From: Gigantopelta aegis
Taxonomy: Eukaryota; Mollusca; Gastropoda; Neomphalida; Peltospiridae
Direction: 5' to 3'
Length of the DNA: 64,000 nucleotides
NCBI RefSeq assembly: GCF_016097555.1
Contig: NC_054701.1
Span: 59,551,676 to 59,615,675 of the forward strand
Below are positions 31,592 to 43,215 of the stretch, in pieces (within the stretch, counting starts at the first letter, position 1; each line of letters opens with the position of its first letter). Position numbers and translations under genes: made by a program. The notes below the pieces were generated by a model. The model ran no database searches. It saw nothing but the letters and a program-made list of their open reading frames with translations, and was not told the origin of the DNA.

Positions 31592-32088
31592 TGACATATT
31601 ACAGGTTATTCCTGTTTATTTTTGTCAAATATGTAAAACATTGTTGTGGATGCTAACTTATTGTTAGCATCCACGCAAGTGAGTGTCAAAAAGTTCACCT
31701 CTTTAGACAGTGGTCACAACGCAGGTAAGAAGTGGTAATTTATAGAGGTGACTGTGTGAGCAGATTGTACTATAAATATATTGTGTATGCTTCATCTAAC
31801 TTGACTACATACTTGCTAGGGTCTCCATGAGCAGGGATGGCACAGTGTAAAAATGAGTGGTGTATGCAGTGATGTCATTAAAAATAAAAATAGCAGGTGA
31901 AAATCAAATTATAGATGGCCATTAATCAACAAAAAGTCGACAAGCATTGTTTATTGGAAGTTCGATACCAGCTATTAATGACATCCCTGATATGGCTCGA
32001 GGTTGAGTTTGACCCTCGAGTACACATGCAAGTCCAATATTTTTGACTCGTGAAGGCCCTAATACCTGCATGTACATGTACATGTAAG
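31592..32088. other. No recognisable gene
   Basis: A small perfect inverted repeat, 'gatgctaac'/'gttagcatc', lies at 31650-31672. Nothing else seen. Confidence 0.4.
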
Positions 32089-32090
32089 TA

Positions 32091-32937
32091 CAGTCGACCT
32101 TCGATAACTCAAACTTCGATCTTTCAAAAACGTTGATCATCCCGAAGTGAAACGGCGGTCCCGGCCGAACTGCTATACAAACTAGTATTAACAGACTTCG
32201 AACACTCAAACTTCGAACATTCGAAAAACTCTATCTCTCAAAGTAATTTTTTGGTCCCACCATAAAAAATTAAGGGATATTGCACTTCCAAACTCGAAGT
32301 TTGTGGAGTGACTGAGCCTTTTAACTGTACCGGTAATACTTTAAAGAAAAATGAATTGTCACCAAAGCCAAGCGTGAGTGCGCCGACTGGTCTCGGCTAT
32401 CGATGATACATGCAGTAATTACAGAATATTAGATCGCCGACTATGCAGAACGAAATGATCCTACATGCCTGCATTTGTTTGTCGGTGTTTGTACACGGCA
32501 GCGGGCCTCATTACACAAAGTACGGATAGTCTTGTAATCTTCAAAGAACTGTTGTAATAACAATTAACGCTGTTTGTTTTTTCTCTTAAACGAGTCAATC
32601 ATGTCAAATTTGTTATTTACTATTTAAGTGTGAATTCAAACTGATTCATTACTAATAATTTAGTTATGTTAGAAACTGATAAATCAGAGATCGAGCAATC
32701 TGGGGAAGGACCCGGCAACGGGGGATAGCCAGATCGGTTAATAGTCACGCTTTCTTGTCATCCAAGCAATCTGGCGAAGGGCCCAGAAATGGAGGGATGG
32801 AGCAGCAAACGTGTCTTCCGATATCAACGAAATGATAATACTACAATGCAGTTTCACTTTGAGGTCTGCTGTAGAAATTCCTGAAACTCGAACTATTTCG
32901 TCGTCCCCTTCAACTTCGAGTTAACGAAGTTCGACTG
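32091..32937. mobile_element. pogo/Tigger-like non-autonomous element (847 bp)
   Basis: TIRs CAGTCGACCTTCGATAACTC and CAGTCGAACTTCGTTAACTC (inverted), TA on both sides (32089-32090, 32938-32939). Subterminal 'aacttcgaac' motifs are repeated. No transposase frame. Confidence 0.88.
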
Positions 32938-32939
32938 TA

Positions 32940-33744
32940 GTTATATAATAAACTTCTATGTACTGCATAAACTTAATATATCACTGACAGTTTTACTGAT
33001 GGAAAGTACTAATTAGGGAACACATGTTACAGTAAACCAAATTTATTTTCCTTTTCGTGTAGTAAAGTCTGTATAAAATACAAATATGTAATGTGGGACT
33101 GAATGTCAGTAACACTGATTACTTTTGTCACATGTGAATGAAGGTTTTGATTGCTGTTACTATAAATAGAGGATTCGTCACAAGTATTTTTTAATATGAA
33201 AAACATCAACAGAGTCTGTTGTAATCGGTATTTGTTGAGGCTCTACCGAGACAAACAGTGTTCGAAATAAGCACTTGTCCGTTTGTCCCGACAAGTGACT
33301 ATCTATTCGCACAAGAAAAATGTGCCTTAACTAGATGATCGTTAATATTTTACATATTAAAAAACACGAGTAGCGAATTCTATTTATCCTATAACTCTTC
33401 TAAAATAACATTTTAATTCTTTTTTGTTGTTGTAAATCACAGTACTAAAGTTTCCGCCATTGGTAATATGATGTCATAACAATTATCACAAATTAATTTG
33501 ACATCACACATTTTAACTAAATCTTTGAAAATGTTACGCTCAGATATACAGGTCTTGTTGGCTTGTAAACAAATGACCCATCCACAGCAACACCTTACCT
33601 AGAGACCTTGCAAATTTGCATACCATTATTAACCGGGTTAATACACTAAATTATCACATGGGTTTATGACATGGATATCATGGGTAAGTTATAGGATAAA
33701 TAAATTTATATGATCTCTTATTTCTTCCCATCAATTATACACCA
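32940..33744. other. No gene; one transposon-like start
   Basis: 'cagtgttcgaaataagcact' at 33256 followed by 'gtttgtcccgac' resembles a hAT-type terminus, but the opposite end was not found. Confidence 0.35.
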
Positions 33745-34381
33745 GGGCCCCAGTTCCACGAAAGAATTGTAGTTACGGTTAACTGTAGTCACTTACGATG
33801 AATTTTACAACTGGAACCTTAAACTTTACAGCCGTTCCACAAAGCAACCTTACGGTAGTCGTAAGTGCCCCTTTAATGATTAAAATATTCTTTACGAAGA
33901 AGTACAAATGAGTTAAATAATGAATTGGTTACCGACTTTTCGGAACATGTTGGATGTATTCATTGGTATCGGACATCCATGAAGTAACTTTGTCAGTTTA
34001 TTTGCTAAGCGATAATTGCCGAATGCATAAGACATGAGACTTACCTCCCGTATTTTCATGTGAAAGTTTATGGCCTGGAATTTTTTTCATCGAAAGCCGA
34101 GTTTTATAAAAGCTATTTGCAATATATTCAATCCATTTTTATACAAAAAGTTAGTATCCTTCTTAGAAAATGACAAAATCATCATTTAACTGCCATTTGA
34201 CAGCTATGTTAGTGGCTTACAACTGCCTCGTACCTATTGTAAATTTTCACAGAAATTTATGATGATAGTAAGAATGCCGCGTTGTGGAATGGGCTGGCGA
34301 TCGTAGACAAAATTAAGGTTGCGATGGTAGGTATTTACGGCGATAGTAGTGCTAAGATCGCTTCATGGAACGGGACCCTAG
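33745..34381 (+). mobile_element. MITE family H, copy 1 (about 640 bp)
   Basis: Ends AGGGCCCCAGTTCCACG and, inverted, AGGGTCCCGTTCCATGAAG. The interior matches 45115-45765 in reverse ('agcaacct', 'gtaagtgcccctttaa', 'gttgtgga', 'gggctggc'). Non-coding. Confidence 0.85.
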
Positions 34382-34736
34382 GATTTAATTAAGCACCACC
34401 TGAACTGTAGTAGTAGTTGTCCATGCTGATGAAATCTAAACCTGATATTGAGTGTTATGTGTATATGTATCTACTGAGTATTTACCGAGATGGCGTGAAT
34501 GAGAATCACATTGATCAGTGTGATATTCCAGCTGCATAATTAATTACCACACAATTTCATGCACTCTTCTCCCCTATAATACATTAAATATAGATGAAAC
34601 AACAGTGCCACTTTCTGTCATTCTTTCTCACAGAATATTAATTTCAGTGTTTTTTAATCTGCTAAAAGCTCACAGTTATTTGCGAACTTTAACCTGCACG
34701 GTCAAAACTATGTGATGCCCATTAATTTCCAGGTGT

Positions 34737-34738
<2 letters not shown>
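34382..34738. other. No recognisable gene
   Basis: No feature found. Confidence 0.4.
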
Positions 34739-34776
<38 letters not shown>

Positions 34777-34777
34777 A
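34734..34777. repeat. (TA)n inside the palindrome TGTAACAT..ATGTTACA
   Basis: A 34-bp TA tract is bounded by 'gtaacat' and 'atgttac'; the whole is self-complementary. Confidence 0.9.
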
Positions 34778-35215
34778 CATGTAGGTTTTGTGATTGCATG
34801 CCAGTATTTATAAAAATAACTGTTACTACAAGTCATTATTAACCAATAGCAAATGGAAGTTACAGGTCTATATGATTAACTTAACATATTGTTCATTAAA
34901 CAAATTGCTTATAATGTCCAAATTGTCAGTCTTTGTGAGTGATGCATGGTTATGTTTGTTTGTGTTATAGCCCAGCTCATAAAATGTCTTGACCGGCAAG
35001 AATAACACTTATTTCCAGCCCACCCCCACACCACGTCTGTGTTGAATATTAAAAATCACTATTAAAGATTTGTCTTGCTTTAACAAAATCAGAAGGCACA
35101 ATATTGATGTTACTTTTCCAGCCACATGCAGTGGCAGCATCAAATTATGCATTTAGCTCTGCACTTCAGTTTTTGCATTTGCCTGCCATATACTAAATGT
35201 CAGATGCATTGTAAC
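34778..35215. other. No recognisable gene
   Basis: No feature found. Confidence 0.4.
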
Positions 35216-35340
35216 ATATGGAGAGATTATTACCAGAATGTGTTTCGGTATCATCATTATCATGTATTAGGAATAAAAATTGTATTCTGTGAACATCTGG
35301 AGAGCATCCACATTATTTTAATTCCTAATACATAATACTG
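35216..35340. repeat. Hairpin repeat, copy 1
   Basis: 'gtattaggaataaaaattgt' at 35264-35283 is partly inverted at 35313-35336. The outer part (agagattattacc, gtttcggta) matches 38340-38395 inverted. Confidence 0.7.
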
Positions 35341-35525
35341 ACAATGTCGAAGCACACTTTATTTGCTTCTAATATACCAAGTTACCAAATTCTGGAAACT
35401 GTTATCTGAAATACATCACATTCTGTTATTTTATTGTATACACACTTCCTCCAATAAATACATGTATTTGTGTTAATATTTTATAATAACTTTAATTTTT
35501 ATATTGTTGTTCATCCATTGTTTCA

Positions 35526-35825
35526 TGGGCAGGACGTAGCCCAGTGGTAAAACATTTGCTTGATGCACAGTCGATCTGGGATCGATCCCTGTCAGTGGGC
35601 CCATTGCACCACGACTGGTATATCAAAGGCCGTTGTATGTACTACCCTGTCTGTAGAATGGTGCATATAAAAGATCCCTTGCTGTTAATCGAAAAGAGAG
35701 CCCATGAAGTGGCGACAGCGGGTTTCCTTCCTCAATATCTGTGTGGTCCTTAACCATATGTCCGACGCCATATAACCGTAAATAAATGTGTTGAGTGCGT
35801 CATTAAATAAAATATTTCCTTCCTG
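35526..35825 (+). mobile_element. SINE: head 1, tail A
   Basis: 'gacgtagcccagtggtaaaa' head, GGATCGATCCC B box, core and tail A with 'tttccttcct' end. The head has lost the 'gggctatttctcg' segment. No clear TSD. Confidence 0.92.
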
Positions 35826-35849
35826 TTAAATCCACAACATAAAAACATG

Positions 35850-36285
35850 TGTAAAAGATCCTTTACTTTTTGAAAGAGTACTCTAGATATAATATGTTTC
35901 CTGCTAAATATTCTTTGGGTCAGCAGGAAAATTTTGTCAAATTATTTATCAAACTTCAAAAAATGCAGAAACTCAGTTATTTTCTTACAAAATAGCAATT
36001 ATTTCATGAAATTATTTTGCCAAAGTTAAAGAAAATTTACCAGTTGTTTTTGAAATTCGCAATTGGCGAATTTGATGAGTGCCAGAACTGGCCCTGAGAT
36101 ATAGATAGATATATTGCAAATACAGGCATGCATTTAGACCATTAAAGTGATAATGGGGGTAAAACACATTTAATTTCATGTCTAGAATTTGATCTTGTGG
36201 CCTATGTTCCATCTGTTACTCTCAAATAACTGTTTTTCATCTTTATATTCAATTTAAGGTTCAGGCACCCTTCTTTTTTTTTTTT
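35850..36285. other. No recognisable gene
   Basis: The first part (gtaaaagatcctttac, gaaagagta) faintly recalls the SINE core. Confidence 0.3.
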
Positions 36286-36289
36286 TACA

Positions 36290-36352
36290 CTAGGTACTCA
36301 TGCAGTCGGCCTTACACCTCCTCTTGGGGCAGTTAAAACTCACTCTGGGTGG
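36290..36352 (-). mobile_element. SINE family D fragment
   Basis: 'ttaaaactcactctgggtgg' and 'cttacacctcct' match the head region of 46563-46829 in reverse. Confidence 0.7.
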
Positions 36353-36390
36353 AAGCATAAATAACAGTTTGCTTTATTGTTCCATTCAAC

Positions 36391-36412
36391 ACCCCCCCCC
36401 CCCCCCCCCCCC
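36391..36412. repeat. Poly-C run
   Basis: About 22 C in a row. Confidence 0.9.
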
Positions 36413-36432
36413 ATTTTTAAGATTGGTGAAGT

Positions 36433-37390
36433 GCAGTAAAGTACTCTTATAATGAACTGCAAGGGACCATGAACATTGGTTCATTAAAGCAGTAGTTCAT
36501 TGTAAAGATTTACAGAAGTTAGCTGTTTTCATTCATTCAGAAATTTAAACACCATAAACAAGAATTTGTGGGGTGTTTTTTTTAAAAATATTTCATAGAA
36601 GCAAATAAATACAGCATGCTGAATCAAAGGAGTGTTCAGTCAGTCATGTTTTGAAACAAAGCTGCTTTTTGTTTTTGTTACCTACCTTCAGAACAAAGTA
36701 TCCAATTAATTAACGCTAATTACAATGACTGTATAGTGAGTTGCATGTGTTTGTCTTATTGTTGGATACTGGCCCTGAAAAAAGCACACAATAACAGTGA
36801 AGTGAAAACAGACAGTTAATTGCTCAATGCATTAATCCCTTAATTAATACCAATCTTCTACATAAAGACAAGCAGACGTTATCAGATTGGACTTATCAGT
36901 GCAGTCATTTTGGATGCATGACCGTTAAAGCTACTGTGATAAGATGCAAGTGAGTTGCGTGTGTCAGTCTTATTGTTGGATACCGGCAAAATGTCAAGCG
37001 AACAATAGCAGTGAAGTGAGAACATACCGGTACTGGTAATTGTTCAATACATTATTCCCTTAATTGATGCCAATCGACTACATAAATACATGCAGATGTT
37101 ATCTGACTGATCTTATCAGTATCTTAGTATAGTTATTTTTGATGCATTGCCGTTAATGCTACTGGTTGATAAGATACAAAAAAATTATGATCAGTTCTCT
37201 ATATATGCACTAATTTACACTGAAATTCAAAAATTTTAACAGTTAATTCGCTATACATGCATAATTCATTCTATACATTAAAATGTATTAATACTATATA
37301 GGAGGAAAAATCGGGACTTAAACTTTACAATCAGTTTGTTCTAACCGGTACTTTATTGTAAGCGTGTTCGTTCTAAAAGTACTTTACTAT
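36433..37390. mobile_element. Inverted-repeat element with internal tandem duplication (about 958 bp)
   Basis: Ends share AGTAAAGTACT inverted, with 'gaac..gctt' and 'attgtaaag' further in. A unit of 214-230 bp is present twice head-to-tail: 36736-36949 and 36950-37179 (gtgagttgc.tgtgt; ttattgttggatac; ttatcag). No coding frame. Confidence 0.75.
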
Positions 37391-38281
37391 CTTTAATTGT
37401 TAGTGTATTGTTATGTAACAAAACAGTTATATGTGAAGGTGTAACTGAATTCCACTAATGTATATTTAAATGAACTACACAGTGTGCTTGGTAGGGTGTA
37501 CAGTATGCATCCATCCGTGGTTAATGTTATCAACATTGGACAATTTGAAAGCTTTTCGTGTTTAAAATGTGAAAAATTCATTGACACGGAAACCTGTCTG
37601 GTTGGTGAGATGTCATTTGACTGGAGCAGGATATAGCTGTAAGCCCTAAGTTTCCAGGAGGACCTACAAACTTCAACCATAATTGTCTAGTTAGTTTATT
37701 TTCTTTGTTGATTCATGAAGCAGTTTCATTTATGTTAAATTATGTTTAATGTTTAAGCTGGATACTTTAAATTCTTATTAATGATTGCAGTTAAGCAAGT
37801 TGTTTTTCACAGTATGTAGCCATCAGTATATGAAGGATTGGAAGAAAACTCACCATGGTACATGTATGTTTGGTTGATACTATAATACTATAATATCCAT
37901 GACAGGACATCATGATAGCATCATTATGATTTTATGGTGTATATATATTATTGCATGACCAGAAATGACATATGAAATTTATATAACAAGTTTGGAGCGA
38001 GGGGTATAAAACAATTCCCAAACTATAATGTTCAGCCAGGACTGCATGAGGTCAGTTACAGTTATGCTGAATGTGGTAAATTTCACAAACCTCGACTGCT
38101 ACTGTTAAAGGCATTCATATACAGAGATTGTAAAGATACTTAATTATATACATGCTGACCTATGTAACTTTCATATGCTTTTGATAAATTTGGTTTGCAG
38201 CTAATGTTGTCACCCATGCCATAAAGATATACAATATTTATCAAACTGTTTATTGTAAACCATGTGGATATTTATATGAAT
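37391..38281. other. No recognisable gene
   Basis: A minus-strand ORF at 37411-37680 has no family features. Confidence 0.4.
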
Positions 38282-38400
38282 ATCATATATTAGGAATAAA
38301 AATTGTATTATGTGAGCCTCTGGTGAGCATAATACATTATTTTTATTCCTAACATACCGAAACACACAAGGGTAATAATCTCTTTATCGTATAATCTCAA
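38282..38400. repeat. Hairpin repeat, copy 2
   Basis: 'attaggaataaaaattgta' and, inverted, 'atttttattcctaa' form arms. It matches 35216-35340 in reverse. Confidence 0.7.
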
Positions 38401-39350
38401 GCTTAATAACAACACGTTTTTGCAAACTGCAGTACGCACAATTTTAATTCCAGGGCGCCATTAGCAAATATTCAAATGACGTAAGAATATTTGGCGTGGT
38501 GTCTTTTTGAATGGAAATGACGTCAAACTCGAATGACGTCATTTTGGATGTCCTTACATCACAATAAACTAGTGCATAACACTTTTTGTTTCCTGACCGC
38601 TGGACAGCTTTCAGTGTAAAATGTTTTTATTTGATGACTATGAATGCATACATGTACGTCAGTTATGGAGTGTCACCCTAGTATGTTTGCTTAAATGTCA
38701 ATAAACCTAGTGCCGTGACCAACGAATTAATTTACATCTGATTTGCAAAGTTTATCAAATTCTTAAAGTATGTGATCTGTAAAATATCACATGTATACAT
38801 ACAGGGCTCATGCGAGTGGGCGAAGTGAGCCCAAACTGACCCCAAACTTCGCTTTGACCAGCTTGTCTTCTCCATTACAGTCATTGGAGGGCTAAATCTG
38901 TGTCACCTTTTAAAAATAGTGGCCACTTGCATTGTACACAATCACAGATGAATGGTGAAGAACTTGAGGTACACCAATTCATAGACAATAAATAAGTGTC
39001 TAAGAGTTCGACGTGACACTGGTGCCACAAAATCATGTGACAGGCTCACAGACATAACCAGTGTCTGGCATTAAAAGTAGGCCTGCATGTGCTACTAACT
39101 CTTAAAGCATATTACTTTAATTCTATTGTCAGGCGTGTGTGCTGGATATTGTACAAGGGAGGGGATCTAAACTATGGCGAGCAAATGTTTTAGGAATGTT
39201 AGGTCATGCTCCACCGGAAATTACACTGAAAAATAATAAGCAGCAGACTTCGACATGAAAAAAAATAATGCGAGGTGTGCTTAACTTGTTTCATGCATAC
39301 TTTGTAATTAACATATAAATTCAAACAGAGATGTAGAAATTATACAATAA
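38401..39350. other. No recognisable gene
   Basis: Contains repeated 'atgacgtca' sites (38515-38545) that may belong to a transposon; not resolved. Confidence 0.35.
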
Positions 39351-39352
39351 TA

Positions 39353-40312
39353 CAGGAAAACCTGTCCTAGTGGCTTCCTGTAATCAGCGGTCTCTCTGCT
39401 GTAAGCAGCCACTTTTTCTCTACTAAAATAGTTTTAATGTAAATGCACTCCCAAGTCACTAAAATACTGGCATTAAGCGGCCACTGTAAATTATGTTTTA
39501 AAAAATGTTGTTTTTAACAAAGAAAATGCGACATGATGCAGCAAATAAGCGATCTTCACGCCTTCACGGTTGCTATAGTTCTCATTCAGTCCGACACGTG
39601 TATCAATTAAGAAATTTAGACTGTGGGATGCATTTAATTACCTCTGGTTAATCTAAGCTTGACATTGGTAGGTTAATCTACTAGGACAATATGCTGCATG
39701 GAGTAGTAATTAACTGAAAAGAGAAGTCAAACTTGTGAGAGAATGAATTCAAAACAGTTAAATTAGTGTTTTTCAGTGGCATTTCATTATGTTTCAGTGT
39801 TCGAGATTAAAAATTTGGGGCAGTATCCCAGTTGGCTACTAACATTTCAAAATCTGGTATCCCACCTGAGAATGTAGTATTCCATTTAAAATGAAATTCA
39901 TAAATAACATCATAACAAACTTTGATGACACTGTTACTTAACTTCACCAGTAAATGACGACTTTCATTGTTTCAGCGAAAAATAAAAATGCAGGATTAAA
40001 AAACAAAAAAACAAACATTATATGGTATCCCAGTGGGATACTGGGTTATTGAAGTCTGGTATCCAAAATTAAATTCTGGTATCCCCGGGATATCGGGATA
40101 CTGTTAATCTCGAACAGTGTTTAAAGACAGCGACATATGGAAAGGTGATTTTGAGAAAATTCTAGAGCACACATTCATCAATTAGCAGTACAGACGGTAA
40201 AAGAGTTTAAAAATTACACACTGTAAAAGTTGCACCTGTATTCAGTGGCCACTTGTCTTAAAACACCCTTTTGACTACTCCTTTGTGTGGCCGCTTAAGA
40301 CAGGTTTGCTTG
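39353..40312. mobile_element. pogo/mariner-like non-autonomous element (960 bp)
   Basis: TIRs CAGGAAAACCTGTCCTAGTGG and CAAGCAAACCTGTCTTAAGCGG (inverted), TA on both sides (39351-39352, 40313-40314). Subterminal 'gtggccactt'-type repeats. It carries a nested element at 39791-40118. Confidence 0.85.
39791..40118. mobile_element. MITE nested in the 39353-40312 element
   Basis: 'cagtgttcgagatta' and 'taatctcgaacagtg' form the ends. 'tggtatccc' phrases recur near both ends in opposite senses. Resembles hAT-type CAGTGTTCGA ends; the duplication is unclear. Confidence 0.75.
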
Positions 40313-40459
40313 TATTGGGTTAATAGAACTTTTTTTTGCGTATTTATTTTTTCACATTAAAAATTCAAGTCTCCTTCCCGTTAAAAACTTTGCCCTCTCA
40401 AAAGTGAGAAAGAAGTGACTTCGCTTTATGATATTGACCTCACATTAGGCCTATATATA

Positions 40460-41967
40460 CTCTTCAAAAGAAGAAACGCAAAACCACATTGTCGTAACAT
40501 TTGGAGAATTGATTTAATTATTGAATGGTAAGTCCGATAATTACCAAATGTTGCAGGATTGTTCACAATTCACTCTAGTCCATTGTGAGTAAGTGATAGG
40601 ACACACCACCAAGGTCAAGGTCATCTGGAGTCAATACCGGGTGTGGCCTCCGCGTGTGTTGACAACTGCCTGGCAACGCCTGCCCATTGAAGCAACCAGA
40701 GTACGGATGACGTCCCGGGGGATGGTGGCCCACTCGGCCTGCAAGGCTGCTGCCAGCTAGGGCAGGCTCTGGGGCTGTGGTTGTCGCTGTCGGAGGCGTC
40801 GGTCCAACTCGTCCCATAGATGCTCAATTGGGTTCAAATCCGATGGTATCGATGGCCAAGGAAGGACATTAATGTTGTTGTTCTGTAGGAAAGCCGTTGT
40901 GAGACGTGCTGTGTGAGGCCTGGCGTTGTCATTTTGGAACACTGCGTTGGCATTGGCCATAACTGGAACGATGTGTGGCCGGAGGATCTGGTCAATGTAG
41001 CCCTGTGCATTGTAGCCCTGTGCATTCAGGTTGCCCTGCACGTGGACCAGGTCAGTTCTGCCAGTGTGTGAGATGGCTGCCCACACCATGACACTACCCC
41101 CGCCGAATCTGTCCACTCCTGCACGCAGTTTGCCGCATAACGTTCACCACGACGCCTATACACGCGACATCTTCCATCATGACGTCGGAGCAGAAATCGG
41201 GACTCGTCACTGAACCACACCTGTCTCCATCGCAGTTGAGGCCATTGTCGATGAATCTGGCACCACTGCAGTCGGAGTCGACGGTGTTGTGGTGTTAAGA
41301 TGACACCTCGAACTGGACGTCTGGCACGAATTCCTACCTCACGTAGGCGGTTCCGTACGGTCTGGTCGGATATCCTGCGCAAACCTGGTATTGCTTCGGC
41401 TGTGGAGGTGGCAGTAGTCAATCGTTCCCGAAGGTGGCGTACCCGGATGTAGCGGTCCTGCCCGGGGGTAGTGACCTGTGGTCGACCGGATCTAGGGAGG
41501 TCACGTGTTGATCCATGTTGCTGGTAACGGTCCCACAGTCTGGAGATGGTGCTTGGGGACACATGGAATGCCCTGGCAACGGCCGTTCTGGATTCGCCTG
41601 CGTCTAGTCGGCCGATGGCATTGTTTCTCTGCAGTTCACTGAGACGTGGCATGTCCTGGATTGTCAACTGTCGGCCAGATACAGAGGCCAGGCAAGCGAA
41701 CACCCTGCACTTTTATACTGTCGGTGTTCATTGTGCACGTGCAGACAACGCACGTGCAGTGGTGACATGGTTTGCACGTGGCTGCATTTTTGTGAATATT
41801 CACATTTTGGAACTTTATTGTACAGTAGCTGCGTTTTATCGAATGTAACCGTGGGAATGTGTTTGGGACATGCAATGACCTTATATTCACAAAGCATGAA
41901 CCGGTAGGAAACATAAAATTGGAGTTATAACCCATTTGTACCCTTTTGCGTTTCTTTTTTTGAAGAG
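40460..41967 (-). mobile_element. Tc1-like transposon, almost complete (1508 bp)
   Basis: 24-bp TIRs CTCTTCAAAAGAAGAAACGC.. differ at one base between ends. TA duplications at 40458-40459 and 41968-41969. One transposase gene, on the minus strand, fills most of the interior. It is the youngest-looking autonomous-type element in the window. Confidence 0.95.
40631..41652 (-). pseudogene. Tc1-family DD34E transposase, one frameshift and one stop
   Basis: Start MPRLSELQRNNAIGRLDAG at 41652 is preferred over the upstream in-frame ATG at 41703, since Tc1 proteins begin at this motif. Residues 1-60 form the paired-type HTH (STISRLWDRYQQHG), then SGRPQ. Catalytic residues seen: D in WFSDESRF, D in FQNDNARPH, E in LNPIEHLWDEL. 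Spacing between the last two is 34 residues, hence DD34E. Breaks: a one-base loss near 41118 just before VDRFGGGSVMVW, and TAG at 40757-40759 inside the C-terminal helix. The proper stop is at 40631-40633, giving about 340 residues, normal for Tc1. NAQGY is duplicated in tandem (15 bp, near 41010). It cuts and pastes at TA; this copy is inactive unless corrected. Confidence 0.94.
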
Positions 41968-42226
41968 TATATATATATATTATATTTTGCTTGATTTTTA
42001 GCACAATAATAATTTCTTTTGCAGTATGTAATGCAGATAACTTGTTGGTATATTTTATTTCATACAAAATAATATACAAATAATTATACTTTGGCTTTAA
42101 ATTATCATTAAGCAATAATTTCAAATTATTAAGGGTCAAGGATACTCCCAAAAGTGGTCGAATGCTTGGTTCTAACAAATTATGGTGTCCCAGCAGTGTT
42201 CGACCCAGCAAGATTCTATCATATAT

Positions 42227-42547
42227 TAGAGCTGGGCGGTATTGAAATTTGAGGTTCGGTATCGATATTGGTATTTTTTGGGTGGTTTACCTCAGCATCG
42301 GTACGTTATTTGGTGTTGACACGATACCGATATCAAGTGCTATTTTTGGTAAACTCGGCTCGCTCGCTATTTTCATCTAAATACAATTAAATTCCATACA
42401 CAAGGCTTTCATCTGATTTATACCAACCCATTTTGTGTTCGTCAGATATATTATTAGTGCTTTGTGGGAAATATTTTTCAATACGGTAAATCAATATTGA
42501 CATAATACTGATACCAAATGGTATATATGGTATACCACCCAGCTCTG
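42227..42547. mobile_element. hAT-like MITE (321 bp)
   Basis: Ends TAGAGCTGGGCGGTAT and ATACCACCCAGCTCTG are inverted. 8-bp flanks TCATATAT (42219-42226) and TCGTATAT (42548-42555) match at 7 of 8. Confidence 0.85.
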
Positions 42548-42555
42548 TCGTATAT

Positions 42556-42887
42556 GCATTTATATTAAACTCCCAGAAATGTTACTTTTCTTCCAGTTAA
42601 TTAATAACTAAACGACAGATAAACTGAATGAGATACGTTAGTGGCATCCATTGTATGAAATTCATTATCTTTATATTAACACCCACACACACGTATACTT
42701 ATGTACGTGGACACTGATGGCAATTTCAGACCACTAATTAATGAAACCCAAAGCCTGTGATCCTTTATAGATATTATTTGTTTGGTTCAAGTACATACAA
42801 CACATTAGTCATTCAGCACTGGAACGCAGCTGTCTTTTCTCACATTTTAATATGTTCTATACAGATATAACATGGTAAACTATTTTA
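42556..42887. other. No recognisable gene
   Basis: No feature found. Confidence 0.4.
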
Positions 42888-43030
42888 GGGATCTTTTATA
42901 TGCACCATCCCACAAACAGAATAGCACATACCCTAGCCTTTGGTATACCAATCGTGGTGCACAGGCTGGAATAAGAAATAGTCCGATGGGCCCACCGACA
43001 GGGATCGATCCTAGACTTTGCATCAGGCAA
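42888..43030 (-). mobile_element. SINE fragment: core plus part of head 1
   Basis: 'gggatcttttatatgcacca', 'atcgtggtgcacaggctgga' and 'cgacagggatcgatcctaga'. The tail is lost. It ends against family G. Confidence 0.85.
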
Positions 43031-43215
43031 GCAGGTCAGGTCAGGTCATAGGGCTTTACTTGCACATACAGAGCAAACTGTTGTAGCGCACGCCTGTCCT
43101 GGGCACAAGAGCCAGCCTCGGCCAGCTCCTCCATCCAGGACAGGAAAGGTGGGAGAGGAGGGACTGCCTGCACTGGCAGGTGCAAGGGAGCACCAGCAGC
43201 CCGACCGTGGTCAGT
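43031..43215 (-). mobile_element. Repeat family G, copy 2
   Basis: 'caggtcaggtcaggtcatag', 'acatacagagcaaactgttg', 'agcgcacgcctgtcctgggc'. Same layout as 19663-19845. Confidence 0.7.

Noticed and set aside
41636..42211. 191-codon minus ORF
   Set aside because: Crosses the Tc1 terminal repeat into AT-rich flank; out of frame with the transposase.
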